This document shows positions 1-6,938 of a stretch of DNA of 8,067 bases, piece after piece. The DNA lies in contig JAAWEO010000086.1 of the NCBI GenBank assembly GCA_022794295.1, forward strand, positions 1 to 8,067, written 5' to 3'. A program made the position numbers and the translations under genes. Position 1 is the first letter of the stretch, and each line of letters starts with the position of its first letter. The notes under the pieces are model-generated. The model did no database searches, was not told where the DNA came from, and saw only the letters and a list, made by a program, of their open reading frames with translations. The stretch is from Angelakisella sp. (GTDB taxonomy: Bacteria > Bacillota > Clostridia > Oscillospirales > Ruminococcaceae).

Positions 1-258
1 ATGCTCCAGCGGCTGGAGGACCAGGGGCTTTTGTCCCGGACCCACTCCCGGGAGGACCGGCGGCAGGTGTTCCTTGCCATCACCCCCCAGGGCCGGGAGT
101 TCCTGGAGGAAAACCGCCAGCGGCAGCTGGAATTTTTCCGGACCCTGCTGGACCGCCTTGCCCCGGGGGAAGCGGCCCTTTTTCTGGACCTGCTGGAAAA
201 GATCTCCGACCCCCCGCCCCCCGATTTTTCTCCGAAAGGATGTGAACCCCCATGCTGA
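1..258 (+). CDS. MarR-family transcriptional regulator, C-terminal part (5' end outside the window)
   Basis: Only the last 85 residues are visible and the frame is open at base 1, so the gene starts left of the window; MarR proteins are usually about 140-150 residues, so some 55-65 are missing. The visible part begins in the DNA-binding region (RLEDQGLLSR, the end of the recognition helix), then the winged-helix wing DRRQVFLAITPQG, then a helix (EFLEENRQRQLEFFRTLLDRL) and a last helix of the dimerisation domain. The first ATG is an internal Met, not a start. The gene ends in ATGCTGA, overlapping the next gene by 7 bases, which suggests translational coupling. MarR proteins are usually ligand-responsive repressors of the operon they sit in; inferred role: control of the ABC exporter that follows. 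The tail after the last helix is Pro-rich (SDPPPPDF) and probably disordered. Confidence 0.88.
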   Translation: MLQRLEDQGLLSRTHSREDRRQVFLAITPQGREFLEENRQRQLEFFRTLLDRLAPGEAALFLDLLEKISDPPPPDFSPKGCEPPC

Positions 259-1982
259 AGGTCCTTGGGAAGCTGCGCCGGTACTGGCTTCCCCTCCTGC
301 TCCTGGCGGCTGCCACCCTGGCCGGGGTCTACGCCGACCTTTATCTGCCCACCCTGATGGCCCGGATCATCAACGAGGGGGTCTCCTCCGGGGATTACGG
401 CTACATCCTCGCCACCGGCGGGGAGATGCTCCTCTTTTCCTTTTTGGGGATTCTGTGCGTTGTGGCCAGCGGCGCCTTGGGGTCCCGGGTCTCTATGGGC
501 TTTGGCCGGGACCTGCGGGCGGCGGTGTTCCGCAAGGCCGCCAGCCTCTCCCTTACCGAGTTCGATTCCTTCGGGACCGCCACCCTCATCACCCGCACCA
601 CCAACGATATCAACCAGCTGCAAATGTTCGTGATGATGGCCTTCCGCATCCTGATCCGCGCCCCCCTGATGATCGTGGGGGGCGTCACCATGGCCATGAC
701 CTCCAGCAGCCAGCTCTCCCGGGTGGTGCTGCTGTCGGTGCCCACCCTCATTGCCATTGTGGCGGTGGTCTCCTGCCTGGCCCTGCCCCTTTCCACCACC
801 ATCCAGCGGTCGGTGGACCGGGTGAACCTGATCCTGCGGGAAAAGCTCACCGGCCTGCGGGTGGAGCGCGCCTTCGGCACCGAGGAGTACGAGGAGGAGC
901 GGTTTGACAGGGCCAACCGGGACCTTACCGCGGTAAGCGTCAAAATGCACCGCACCATGGCGGTGCTCATGCCCGGCATCACCCTGCTTATGAGCTGCAC
1001 CCAGATCTTCCTGGTCTGGTCCGGCGCGGTCCAGATCGACGCCGGGAACCTCCTGGTGGGGGATATGATGGCGGTGATCCAGTACGTGATGCAGATCATG
1101 ATGTCCTTTATGATGTTCAGCATGATCTTTGTGATGATGCCCCGGGCCATCGCCTCCGGGCGGCGGATCAGCCAGGTGCTGGAGACCCCGGAGGCCATCG
1201 CTGACCCTGTGACCCCCGCCAGGGAGCCCTCCCTGCGGGGAACGGTGGAGTTCCGGGACGTCTCCCTCACCTACCAGGGGGCGGAAAAGCCGGTGCTGGA
1301 GGGCATCTCCTTCACTGCCCGCCCCGGGGAGACCACCGCCATCATCGGCTCCACCGGCAGCGGCAAGTCCACCCTGGTGAACCTGATCCCCCGGTTTTTC
1401 GACGCCACCGGCGGACAGGTGCTGGTGGACGGGGTGGATGTCCGGGAGATGACCCAAAGGCAGCTTCGGGACAGGATCGGCTTCGTGCCCCAAAAGGCCC
1501 TTCTCTTTCGGGGGACCATCCGGGAGAACATCGCCTACGGCAAGGCCGGGGCCACCGACCAGGAGCTTTGGGAGGCGGCCGGGACCGCCCAGGCCCTGGA
1601 CTTTATCCGCCAAAAGCCCGGGGGGCTGGATTCCCCGGTGGCCCAGCTGGGCCAGAACTTCTCCGGCGGCCAGAAGCAGCGCCTGGCCATTGCCCGGGCC
1701 CTGGTGCGCAGGCCGGAGATCTATATCTTTGACGACAGCTTTTCCGCCCTGGATGCCCGCACCGACGCCGCCCTGCGCGCCGCCCTGAAGGAGCGGGTGG
1801 GGGATGCCACCGTCCTGATCGTGGCCCAGAAGGTGAGCACCATACGGGATGCCGACCGCATCCTGGTGCTGGATAACGGCGGCTGCGTGGGGATGGGCAC
1901 CCACCGGGAGCTGCTGGAGAGCTGCCCCGTCTACCAGGAGATCGTCTATTCCCAAATGGCAGCAGAGGAGGTGGAGCCATGA
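252..1982 (+). CDS. ABC exporter half-transporter with degenerate ATP site (LmrC/BmrC/TM287-like subunit)
   Basis: A 576-residue type IV ABC exporter half-transporter: membrane domain at about residues 12-305 and nucleotide-binding domain at about 330-570. Walker A is GSTGSGKST (366-374), Q-loop Q414, signature FSGGQ (470-474, intact) and Walker B IYIFDD (490-495). The residue after the Walker B Asp is D495 instead of the catalytic Glu, and the H-loop is Q526 instead of His. This Asp/Gln pair is typical of the degenerate-site subunit of heterodimeric multidrug exporters. The last membrane helix is Met-rich (10 Met in residues 272-296). The start is the ATG overlapping the MarR stop; AAAGGA lies 11 bases upstream, a loose RBS spacing compatible with coupling. 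The next gene overlaps by ATGA and is the expected partner. The substrate cannot be read from sequence; drug or lipid-like export is the family norm. Confidence 0.93.
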   Translation: MLKVLGKLRRYWLPLLLLAAATLAGVYADLYLPTLMARIINEGVSSGDYGYILATGGEMLLFSFLGILCVVASGALGSRVSMGFGRDLRAAVFRKAASLSLTEFDSFGTATLITRTTNDINQLQMFVMMAFRILIRAPLMIVGGVTMAMTSSSQLSRVVLLSVPTLIAIVAVVSCLALPLSTTIQRSVDRVNLILREKLTGLRVERAFGTEEYEEERFDRANRDLTAVSVKMHRTMAVLMPGITLLMSCTQIFLVWSGAVQIDAGNLLVGDMMAVIQYVMQIMMSFMMFSMIFVMMPRAIASGRRISQVLETPEAIADPVTPAREPSLRGTVEFRDVSLTYQGAEKPVLEGISFTARPGETTAIIGSTGSGKSTLVNLIPRFFDATGGQVLVDGVDVREMTQRQLRDRIGFVPQKALLFRGTIRENIAYGKAGATDQELWEAAGTAQALDFIRQKPGGLDSPVAQLGQNFSGGQKQRLAIARALVRRPEIYIFDDSFSALDARTDAALRAALKERVGDATVLIVAQKVSTIRDADRILVLDNGGCVGMGTHRELLESCPVYQEIVYSQMAAEEVEP

Positions 1983-3829
1983 GCGGACCTATGAGAGGCC
2001 CCGGCCCCATGGGGGGTCACGGCAGGGGGCCCGGCCTGGAGCGCCCCAAGAACCTGGGGGGCACCCTCCGGCGGCTGCTGGCCTTTATGAAGCCCTTTCA
2101 CCTGGGCCTGGGGGCCGTGGTGGTGCTGGCCGTTTTCAGCACCGTCTTTGATTCCCTGGGGCCCCTGGTGCTGGGCTTTGCCACCAACGAGATCCAGCTG
2201 GGCTTCCAGCGGATGCTCCAGGGCACCGGCGGCATCGACTTTGGGGCCGTGGTGCGGATCCTGGCGGTTATGGGGGGGATGTACGCCGTTTCCGCCCTGT
2301 TCGGGTATCTCCAGCACTTCCTGGTCTCCGGGGTTTCCCAAAAGACCATTTACAGCCTGCGCAGAACGGTGGACCAAAAGATCAAGCGGCTGCCCCTGGG
2401 GTACTTTGACCGCAGCTCGGTGGGGGATGTGCTCAGCCGGGTGACCAACGACGTGGACACGGTAGCCACCACCCTCCAGCAGGGGATCAACCAGGTGGTG
2501 ACCGCCTCCTTCACCCTGGTCACCGTCCTGGTGATGATGCTGCTGATCAGCCCCCTGCTCACCCTGGTGGCCCTTCTCACCCTGCCCCTGACCCTCCTGG
2601 CCTCGATGAACGTGGTCAAGGTCTCCCAAAAGCTGTTCAAGGGCCAGGCGGACACCCTGGGAAGCCTGAACGGCTACATCGAGGAGATGTACACCGGCCA
2701 CAACGTGGTCAAGGTCTTTTCCAAGGAGCAGGACACCATCGCCGCCTTTGACGCCATGAACGAGGAGCTGTACCGGTACAGCTGGAAGGCAAACTTCATC
2801 TCCAGCATCATCATGCCCATCAGCACCTTCATCGGCAACCTGGGGTATATCACCGTTACGGTGCTGGGGGCGGTGTGGGTTATCCAGGGGAAGTTCCTGG
2901 TGGGGTCCATCCAGTCCTTTATGCAGTACATCCGCCACTTTTCCAACCCTGTGGTCCAGCTTTCCAACCTGGCGAATATGCTCCAGTCCACCATTGCGGC
3001 GGCGGAGCGGGTCTTTGAGTTTCTGGACGAGGAGGAGGAGCTCCCCGACCCGGCGGTGCCGGAGGGGGACAGCACCCCCCGGCGGGGTCCCGGCAGGGTG
3101 GATTTTCAGAGGGTCAGCTTCGGCTACAGCCCCGACCGCATCCTGATGAAGGACTTGAGCCTTTCCATCCGCCCCGGGGAGACGGTGGCTATCGTAGGGC
3201 CCACCGGGGCGGGAAAGACCACCCTGGTGAACCTGATCCTGCGGTTCTACGAGGTGAGCAGCGGCACCATCCTCCTGGACGGGGAGGACATCGCCCAAAT
3301 GCCCCGGAAGGCGCTGCGGGCCCGTATCGGCATGGTCCTCCAGGACACCTGGCTCTTTTCCGGCACCATCCGGGAGAACATCCGGTACGGCAGGCTATCC
3401 GCCACCGACCAGGAGGTGGAGGCCGCCGCCCGGGCTGCCCGGGCAGACAAGTTCATCCGGGCCCTTCCCCAGGGCTACGACACCCCCCTGGGGGAGGATG
3501 CCTCCAACATCAGCCAGGGCCAGCGCCAGCTCCTTACCATCGCCCGGGCCATTCTCTCCGACCCGGATATCCTGATCCTGGATGAGGCCACCAGCAGCGT
3601 GGACACCCGCACCGAGGTGCTGATCCAGAAGGCCATGAACACCCTTATGGAGGGCCGAACCAGCTTTGTCATCGCCCACCGCCTTTCCACCATTCGGGAC
3701 GCCGGGAAGATCCTGGTCATGCGGGACGGGGATATCATCGAGACGGGCAGCCACCGGGAGCTGATGGACCGGGGGGGCTTCTACGCCCAGCTGTATCAAA
3801 GCCAGTTCCAGGGGGAGGAGGCCTCCTGA
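1979..3829 (+). CDS. ABC exporter half-transporter with catalytic ATP site (LmrD/BmrD/TM288-like subunit)
   Basis: A 616-residue ABC exporter subunit, partner of the preceding gene. Residues 1-25 are a Gly/Pro/Met-rich, probably disordered cytoplasmic tail; the membrane domain spans about 35-335 and the nucleotide-binding domain about 373-610. Walker A is GPTGAGKTT (407-415), Q-loop Q455, Walker B ILILDE (531-536) with catalytic E536, and H-loop H567, all intact. The signature is ISQGQ (511-515) instead of LSGGQ. In a head-to-tail dimer this defective signature faces the defective Walker B/H-loop of the first subunit, while the intact signature of the first subunit faces this one's intact catalytic residues, so one site hydrolyses and one mainly holds ATP. 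The start ATG overlaps the previous stop (ATGA) and has AGGAGG 7 bases upstream. The gene ends just before a strong terminator. Confidence 0.94.
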   Translation: MSGPMRGPGPMGGHGRGPGLERPKNLGGTLRRLLAFMKPFHLGLGAVVVLAVFSTVFDSLGPLVLGFATNEIQLGFQRMLQGTGGIDFGAVVRILAVMGGMYAVSALFGYLQHFLVSGVSQKTIYSLRRTVDQKIKRLPLGYFDRSSVGDVLSRVTNDVDTVATTLQQGINQVVTASFTLVTVLVMMLLISPLLTLVALLTLPLTLLASMNVVKVSQKLFKGQADTLGSLNGYIEEMYTGHNVVKVFSKEQDTIAAFDAMNEELYRYSWKANFISSIIMPISTFIGNLGYITVTVLGAVWVIQGKFLVGSIQSFMQYIRHFSNPVVQLSNLANMLQSTIAAAERVFEFLDEEEELPDPAVPEGDSTPRRGPGRVDFQRVSFGYSPDRILMKDLSLSIRPGETVAIVGPTGAGKTTLVNLILRFYEVSSGTILLDGEDIAQMPRKALRARIGMVLQDTWLFSGTIRENIRYGRLSATDQEVEAAARAARADKFIRALPQGYDTPLGEDASNISQGQRQLLTIARAILSDPDILILDEATSSVDTRTEVLIQKAMNTLMEGRTSFVIAHRLSTIRDAGKILVMRDGDIIETGSHRELMDRGGFYAQLYQSQFQGEEAS

Positions 3830-3844
3830 CCCCCATTCTGCCCC

Positions 3845-3901
3845 AAAAAAACAAGGACCCTGCACCTACCGCGCAGGGTCCTTTTCCTTTTCCTTGTTTT
3901 T
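3845..3901. terminator. Bidirectional intrinsic terminator between converging operons
   Basis: An 11-bp perfect stem, AAGGACCCTGC (3853-3863) with GCAGGGTCCTT (3873-3883), has a 9-base loop. On the + strand it is followed by TTTTCCTTTT, ending the ABC operon. On the minus strand it is followed by GTTTTTTT (complement of 3845-3852), ending hppA. It fills most of the 88 bases between the two stop codons. The A-rich left side and T-rich right side make it symmetric, as expected for one terminator serving two convergent genes. Confidence 0.92.
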
Positions 3902-3917
3902 CAAGCAGGGGAGGGGG

Positions 3918-5882
3918 TCACAGGAACAGGGGGGCGAACACCAGGGCCACCATGCTCATGAGCTTGATCAGGATGTTGATGGAGGGTCCCGCGGTGTCCT
4001 TCAGGGGGTCGCCCACGGTGTCACCAATGACAGCGGCCTTGTGGGCCTCGCTGCCCTTGCCGCCGCCGGAGCCCCCCTCGATGTATTTCTTGGCGTTGTC
4101 CCAGGCCCCGCCGGCGTTTGCCATCATCACCGCCATAAGGACGCCGGTGACTGTGGCCCCTGCCAGCAGCCCGGCCAGGGCCTCCTTGCCCAGCAGCAGC
4201 CCCACGGCGATGGGGCTGGCGATGGCAATGACCCCGGGGAGGATCATCTCCCGGATGGCCGCCTGGGTGGAGATATCCACACACTTGGCGTAGTCCGGCT
4301 TTTGGGTGCCCGCCATAATGCCGGGGAACTCCCGGAACTGGCGGCGCACCTCGTCGATCATCTTGTTGGCGGCCCGGGAGACCGAGGAGATGGTCAGGGC
4401 GGAGAAAAGGAAGGAGAGCATCCCCCCAATGAGCAGCCCTGCCATCACCCTGGGGTTGAGGATATCAATGACGGTGAGCTCCACCGCCAGGGCGTAGCTG
4501 GCAAAGAGGGCCAGGGCGGTGAGGGCCGCCGAGCCGATGGAAAAGCCCTTGCCAATGGCGGCGGTGGTGTTGCCTACCGAATCCAGGTGGTCGGTGATCT
4601 CCCGGACCGAATCGGGCTGGCCGCTCATTTCGGCAATGCCCCCGGCGTTGTCCGCAACGGGGCCGTAGGCATCCACGCTGATGACCATTCCCACCGTGGC
4701 AAGCATCCCCACGGCGGCCAGGGCGATGCCGAAGGTGCCGCAGAAGGCGTAGGAGGCCAGGGTGGCCCCTGCCAGCACCAGAATGGGCCAGGCGGTGGAT
4801 AGCATCCCGTAGGAAAGGCCGGTGAGGATGTTGGTGGCCGCCCCGGTGGTGCAGGCCCCGGCGATCTCCTTTACCGCCTTGTACTGGTCGGAGGTGTAGG
4901 TCTCGGTCAGCTTGCCAATGAGCAGCCCGGCGGCGATGCCGCTGACCACGGCGGCAAAGGCCCGGGTGCCATCCCCCTCCGGCAGCAGCCCCCCCAGCAG
5001 GAAGGCGTCGGCCACCAGGAGGATGGAGCTGAGGTAGGTGCCCAGGTTCAGGGTGAGCTGGGCATCCTTGGTCTTGACCAGGCTCACCACCAGGATGCCC
5101 AGCATGGAGCTGAGGATGCCCGCGGCCACCAGGCCCAGAACATAGGGGAGGGCGGTGGTCCCGCCCCAGGCCACGGCCAGAAGGAGGGCGGAGACGATGC
5201 ACCCCACGTAGCTTTCAAACAGGTCGCTGCCCATACCGGCCACGTCCCCCACATTGTCCCCCACGTTGTCAGCGATGACAGCGGGGTTGCGGGGGTCGTC
5301 CTCGGGGATGCCGGCCTCCACCTTGCCCACCAGGTCGGCCCCCACGTCGGCGGCCTTGGTGTAGATGCCCCCGCCCACACGGCAGAAAAGGGCAATGGAG
5401 CTGGCCCCCAGGGAAAAGCCGGTGAGGATGCCCAGGTTCCCCGGGTTGAGCAGATAGACGATACCGATGCCCAGGGCCCCCAGGCCCACCACCATCAGGC
5501 CCATGACCGACCCGCCGGAAAAGGCGGCCCGGAAGGCCTGGGCCTGGCCCTGCCCCGCCGCCTGGGCGGTGCGCATATTGGCGGCGGTGGCGGCCTTCAT
5601 GCCGCAGAAGCCCGCGACCACCGAGAACAGGGCCCCCAGAACAAAGGCCAGGGCGGTGGAAAGCCCCAGGCCGGGGGTGAAGGTGATGATTGCCGCCAGG
5701 ACAGCCACAAAGACCACCAGCACCCGGTACTGCCGCCCCAGGTAGGCCATGGCCCCGGCGTGGATATACCCGCCGATCTCGGTGATCCTGGGGTCGGTGA
5801 TCTGGATGCGGCGGACATCCATCCCCTGGATCAGGGCAAAGGCCACTGCCGCTACTGCCGCAAGGATCAAGCTAAGTTCCAT
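3918..5882 (-). CDS. hppA: Membrane-bound ion-pumping pyrophosphatase, K+-dependent type
   Basis: A 654-residue, strongly hydrophobic protein of the membrane pyrophosphatase family (usually 650-720 residues, about 16 membrane helices), which couples PPi hydrolysis to pumping Na+ and/or H+ out of the cell. Family motifs are all present: DVGADLVGKVE (179-189); the Mg-PPi binding stretch with E194, D195, D196, D206, D210 and D213; DLFESYVG (220-227); DAYGPVADNAGG (404-415); and the C-terminal KAAVIGDTVGDPLKDTAGPS (615-634). GNTTAAIGKG has Ala441 and Gly444 at the positions that are Lys and Thr in K+-independent enzymes, so it should need K+. Glu223 on the ion-gate helix is the arrangement known from Na+-pumping bacterial enzymes; Na+ versus H+ remains inference. 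The start ATG has GAGAGGA with 7-base spacing. It has its own promoter and a leader of about 120 nt, and ends at the bidirectional terminator. Confidence 0.96.
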   Translation of the reverse strand: MELSLILAAVAAVAFALIQGMDVRRIQITDPRITEIGGYIHAGAMAYLGRQYRVLVVFVAVLAAIITFTPGLGLSTALAFVLGALFSVVAGFCGMKAATAANMRTAQAAGQGQAQAFRAAFSGGSVMGLMVVGLGALGIGIVYLLNPGNLGILTGFSLGASSIALFCRVGGGIYTKAADVGADLVGKVEAGIPEDDPRNPAVIADNVGDNVGDVAGMGSDLFESYVGCIVSALLLAVAWGGTTALPYVLGLVAAGILSSMLGILVVSLVKTKDAQLTLNLGTYLSSILLVADAFLLGGLLPEGDGTRAFAAVVSGIAAGLLIGKLTETYTSDQYKAVKEIAGACTTGAATNILTGLSYGMLSTAWPILVLAGATLASYAFCGTFGIALAAVGMLATVGMVISVDAYGPVADNAGGIAEMSGQPDSVREITDHLDSVGNTTAAIGKGFSIGSAALTALALFASYALAVELTVIDILNPRVMAGLLIGGMLSFLFSALTISSVSRAANKMIDEVRRQFREFPGIMAGTQKPDYAKCVDISTQAAIREMILPGVIAIASPIAVGLLLGKEALAGLLAGATVTGVLMAVMMANAGGAWDNAKKYIEGGSGGGKGSEAHKAAVIGDTVGDPLKDTAGPSINILIKLMSMVALVFAPLFL

Positions 5883-5907
5883 AAACGATTCCTCTCTTTC
5901 TCACGCT

Positions 5908-5997
5908 GTTTTCTCCGCAAAGCAGAAGAAAACAAAAAAAGGCACATCCCGGCCCCCTCTGCCCGCGGTGAGGCGGGAGGAGAGGAGCCTGCGGAAA
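5908..5997 (-). promoter_or_regulatory. Structured 5' leader of hppA with competing stems (unassigned)
   Basis: In the hppA mRNA direction this leader contains: (1) a GC-rich hairpin, complement of 5951-5989, with outer arms GGCTCCTCT and AGAGGGGGCC (one bulge, one G-U) and inner stem CCCGC/GCGGG; (2) a run of seven U (complement of 5934-5940) 10 bases after it; (3) a second hairpin, complement of 5908-5933, GTTTTCTTCTGC-TTT-GCGGAGAAAAC, 11 pairs with one bulge and one G-U. In addition UUUCCGCA (5997-5990) can pair with UGCGGAGA (5919-5912, one G-U), enclosing hairpin 1 and the U-run; this excludes hairpin 2, which uses the same 3' sequence. The RBS stays outside both. I do not recognise the element; it could be an attenuator or a riboswitch, or chance pairing in GC-rich DNA. 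Confidence 0.4.
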
Positions 5998-6010
5998 GAC
6001 CTTTTTCTTT

Positions 6011-6016
6011 ATGATA
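6011..6016 (-). promoter_or_regulatory. Probable hppA promoter (extended -10)
   Basis: On the minus strand GTGCTATCAT gives a -10 hexamer TATCAT (5 of 6 consensus positions) preceded by TGC, an extended -10 TGn. No good -35 is seen 16-18 bases upstream, as is common with extended -10 promoters. The start site would fall near 6004, giving a leader of about 120 nt. The promoter stands in a locally AT-rich patch (6001-6080) in otherwise very GC-rich DNA. Confidence 0.6.
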
Positions 6017-6075
6017 GCACTTTTTTACCCGAAACGCCAGTGGAAAGGAGAGAAAAATTGTCCTGAAAATTTGGT

Positions 6076-6139
6076 AAAAATGACCAGAGCCTGTCCCGGG
6101 GCGGGGGAAAGGGGGCAGGGGAGAGGGGAAAAGCGGGGG
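6076..6139 (-). terminator. Possible mntP 3' end: C-rich pyrimidine tract plus weak hairpin and U-run
   Basis: Directly after the mntP stop, 42 bases of transcript (6139-6098) contain 39 pyrimidines, mostly C, and only three G. Then comes a weak 4-bp stem (complement of 6096-6099 with 6084-6087, one G-U) followed by AUUUUU (6081-6076). The hairpin is poor for an intrinsic terminator. The unstructured C-rich, G-poor stretch resembles a Rho-loading site. Either way this is the only stop signal I can see between mntP and the hppA promoter. Confidence 0.35.
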
Positions 6140-6706
6140 TCAGGCGGCCCCGCTCAGGTGCTCCACCAGGATCTTGGTTCCCATAAGGACCAGGACCACG
6201 CCCCCCAGCAGCTCTGCCCGGGCCCGGTAACGGGCGCCAAAGACACTGCCCGCCTTTACCCCCAGGGCGGAAAGAAGAAAGGTGACGCCGCCGATGAACC
6301 CCACGGCGGGGAGGATCTCCACCCGGAGAAAGGCGAAGGTGATGCCCACCGCCAGGGCGTCGATGCTGGTGGCCACCGCCAGGGGGAGCATGGCCCCGGG
6401 GGAGAAGGAGGCGTCCATCTCCTTGCAGGCGCCGCATTCCCGGGATTCCCGCACCATGCCCAGGCCGATGAGACAGAGCAGCACAAAGGCGATCCAGTGG
6501 TCCACCCGGGTGATAAAGCGCTCCAGGCGGGCCCCCAGCAGATACCCCGCCAGGGGCATCAGCCCCTGAAAGCCCCCGAACCAGGCCCCGGCGGCAAGGC
6601 AGCTCCCCGGGGTGACGCGCCTGGCCGAAAGGCCCTTGCAGACCGAAACGGCGAAGGCATCCATCGACAGCCCCACGGCGATGAAAAACAGCTCCCAAAG
6701 CTCCAT
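6140..6706 (-). CDS. mntP: Manganese efflux pump MntP
   Basis: A 188-residue inner-membrane protein of the MntP (DUF204) family (usually about 180-190 residues), built of two related three-helix halves, exporting Mn2+. Each half has its conserved acidic motif: LSMDAFAVS (13-21, Asp16) and TSIDALAVG (113-121, Asp116), matching the essential Asp pair of known MntP proteins. The start was chosen by the RBS: AAGGAGG (6722-6716) lies 9 bases before the ATG at 6706. An in-frame ATG at 6715 touches the RBS, and one at 6823 lies inside the riboswitch. The Mn2+ riboswitch directly upstream supports both function and start. The linker between the halves has a small CGAC motif (Cys91, Cys94) of unknown meaning. 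The gene has its own promoter and sits between the radical SAM gene and hppA, same strand. Confidence 0.95.
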   Translation of the reverse strand: MELWELFFIAVGLSMDAFAVSVCKGLSARRVTPGSCLAAGAWFGGFQGLMPLAGYLLGARLERFITRVDHWIAFVLLCLIGLGMVRESRECGACKEMDASFSPGAMLPLAVATSIDALAVGITFAFLRVEILPAVGFIGGVTFLLSALGVKAGSVFGARYRARAELLGGVVLVLMGTKILVEHLSGAA

Positions 6707-6715
6707 TTTGTCCAT

Positions 6716-6722
6716 CCTCCTT
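6716..6722 (-). promoter_or_regulatory. Ribosome binding site that fixes the mntP start
   Basis: AAGGAGG on the minus strand, 9 bases from ATGGAGCTT (6706). The ATG at 6715-6713 directly abuts it (0 spacing), so initiation there is unlikely. It lies downstream of both expression-platform hairpins and is not part of either stem, which favours transcriptional rather than translational control. Confidence 0.85.
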
Positions 6723-6732
6723 GTTTGTCCCA

Positions 6733-6778
6733 GCCGGAAAAGGGCGTACAAAAAGACCCATGTATCCCTCTTTCCGGC
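6733..6778 (-). promoter_or_regulatory. Second hairpin overlapping the mntP terminator loop
   Basis: GCCGGAAAGAGGG (6778-6766) can pair with CCCUUUUCCGGC (6744-6733): 12 pairs including one G-U, with one bulged A. The 5' arm consists of the whole terminator loop plus the first base of its 3' arm, and the 3' arm lies after the U-run. It has no U-run of its own and does not cover the RBS. It may form after read-through, compete with the terminator, or pair loop-to-tail with it as a pseudoknot. Its role is unknown. Confidence 0.55.
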
Positions 6779-6791
6779 GATACATGAGTCT
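6750..6791 (-). terminator. Riboswitch-controlled terminator in the mntP leader
   Basis: AGACUCAUGUAUC (6791-6779) pairs with GAUACAUGGGUCU (6766-6754): 13 continuous pairs with one U-G, a 12-base loop, followed directly by UUUU (6753-6750). Its 5' arm contains CUCAUG, which is also the 3' strand of aptamer helix P1, so aptamer and terminator exclude each other. The expected logic is that without Mn2+ the terminator forms, and with Mn2+ P1 is held and RNA polymerase reads through into mntP. The sharing is visible in the sequence; the direction of the response follows from known switches of this class. Confidence 0.85.
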
Positions 6792-6930
6792 CGTTTTTTT
6801 ACAGAGACAGCAGCCGGTGCCAAGACAAGGCAGCCGGTGCGGCTTCACAGACAAGCCAGGTGAGGCGTTCACCAGTATGTTGACTTGCCCCGGTCCCAAA
6901 AAAGGGGTCCGGAAACTACTCCCTCATGAG
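6783..6930 (-). ncRNA. yybP-ykoY manganese riboswitch aptamer
   Basis: On the minus strand the class's conserved core pieces appear in order: GGGAGUAG (6923-6916), GUCAACAUACU (6884-6874) and CGAGAC (6793-6788), closed by P1 CAUGAG (6928-6923) with CUCAUG (6788-6783). Between them are local hairpins: CCGGACCC/GGGACCGG with one mismatch (6913-6893), GGUGA/UCACC (6872-6860), GGCUU/AAGCC (6857-6841), and an arm CCGG..GCC/GGC..CCGG (6837-6814). Position directly before mntP and directly after a promoter agrees with the known role of this class as a Mn2+ sensor that turns on efflux genes. The start site predicted from the promoter (about 6933) is only a few bases before P1. Confidence 0.92.
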
Positions 6931-6938
6931 CGTACCCT

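Noticed and set aside
1946..3298. 450-residue minus-strand open frame opposite the second ABC gene
   Set aside because: It lies entirely antisense to clear ABC exporter genes, has low-complexity His/Gly/Gln-rich translation with no family motif, and is explained by GC-rich codon bias.
3894..4802. 302-residue + strand open frame opposite hppA
   Set aside because: Antisense to a well-supported pyrophosphatase; the translation is His/Gly-rich shadow sequence, and it starts inside the terminator region.
6707..6823. N-terminal extension of MntP to an ATG at 6823 (227 residues)
   Set aside because: The extension would be translated from the riboswitch aptamer and terminator, has no RBS, and lies before the normal family start; the ATG at 6706 has AAGGAGG at 9 bases.
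6009..6899. 296-residue minus-strand open frame through mntP in another frame
   Set aside because: Out of frame with the MntP motifs, runs through the riboswitch and the hppA promoter region, and has no recognisable domain.
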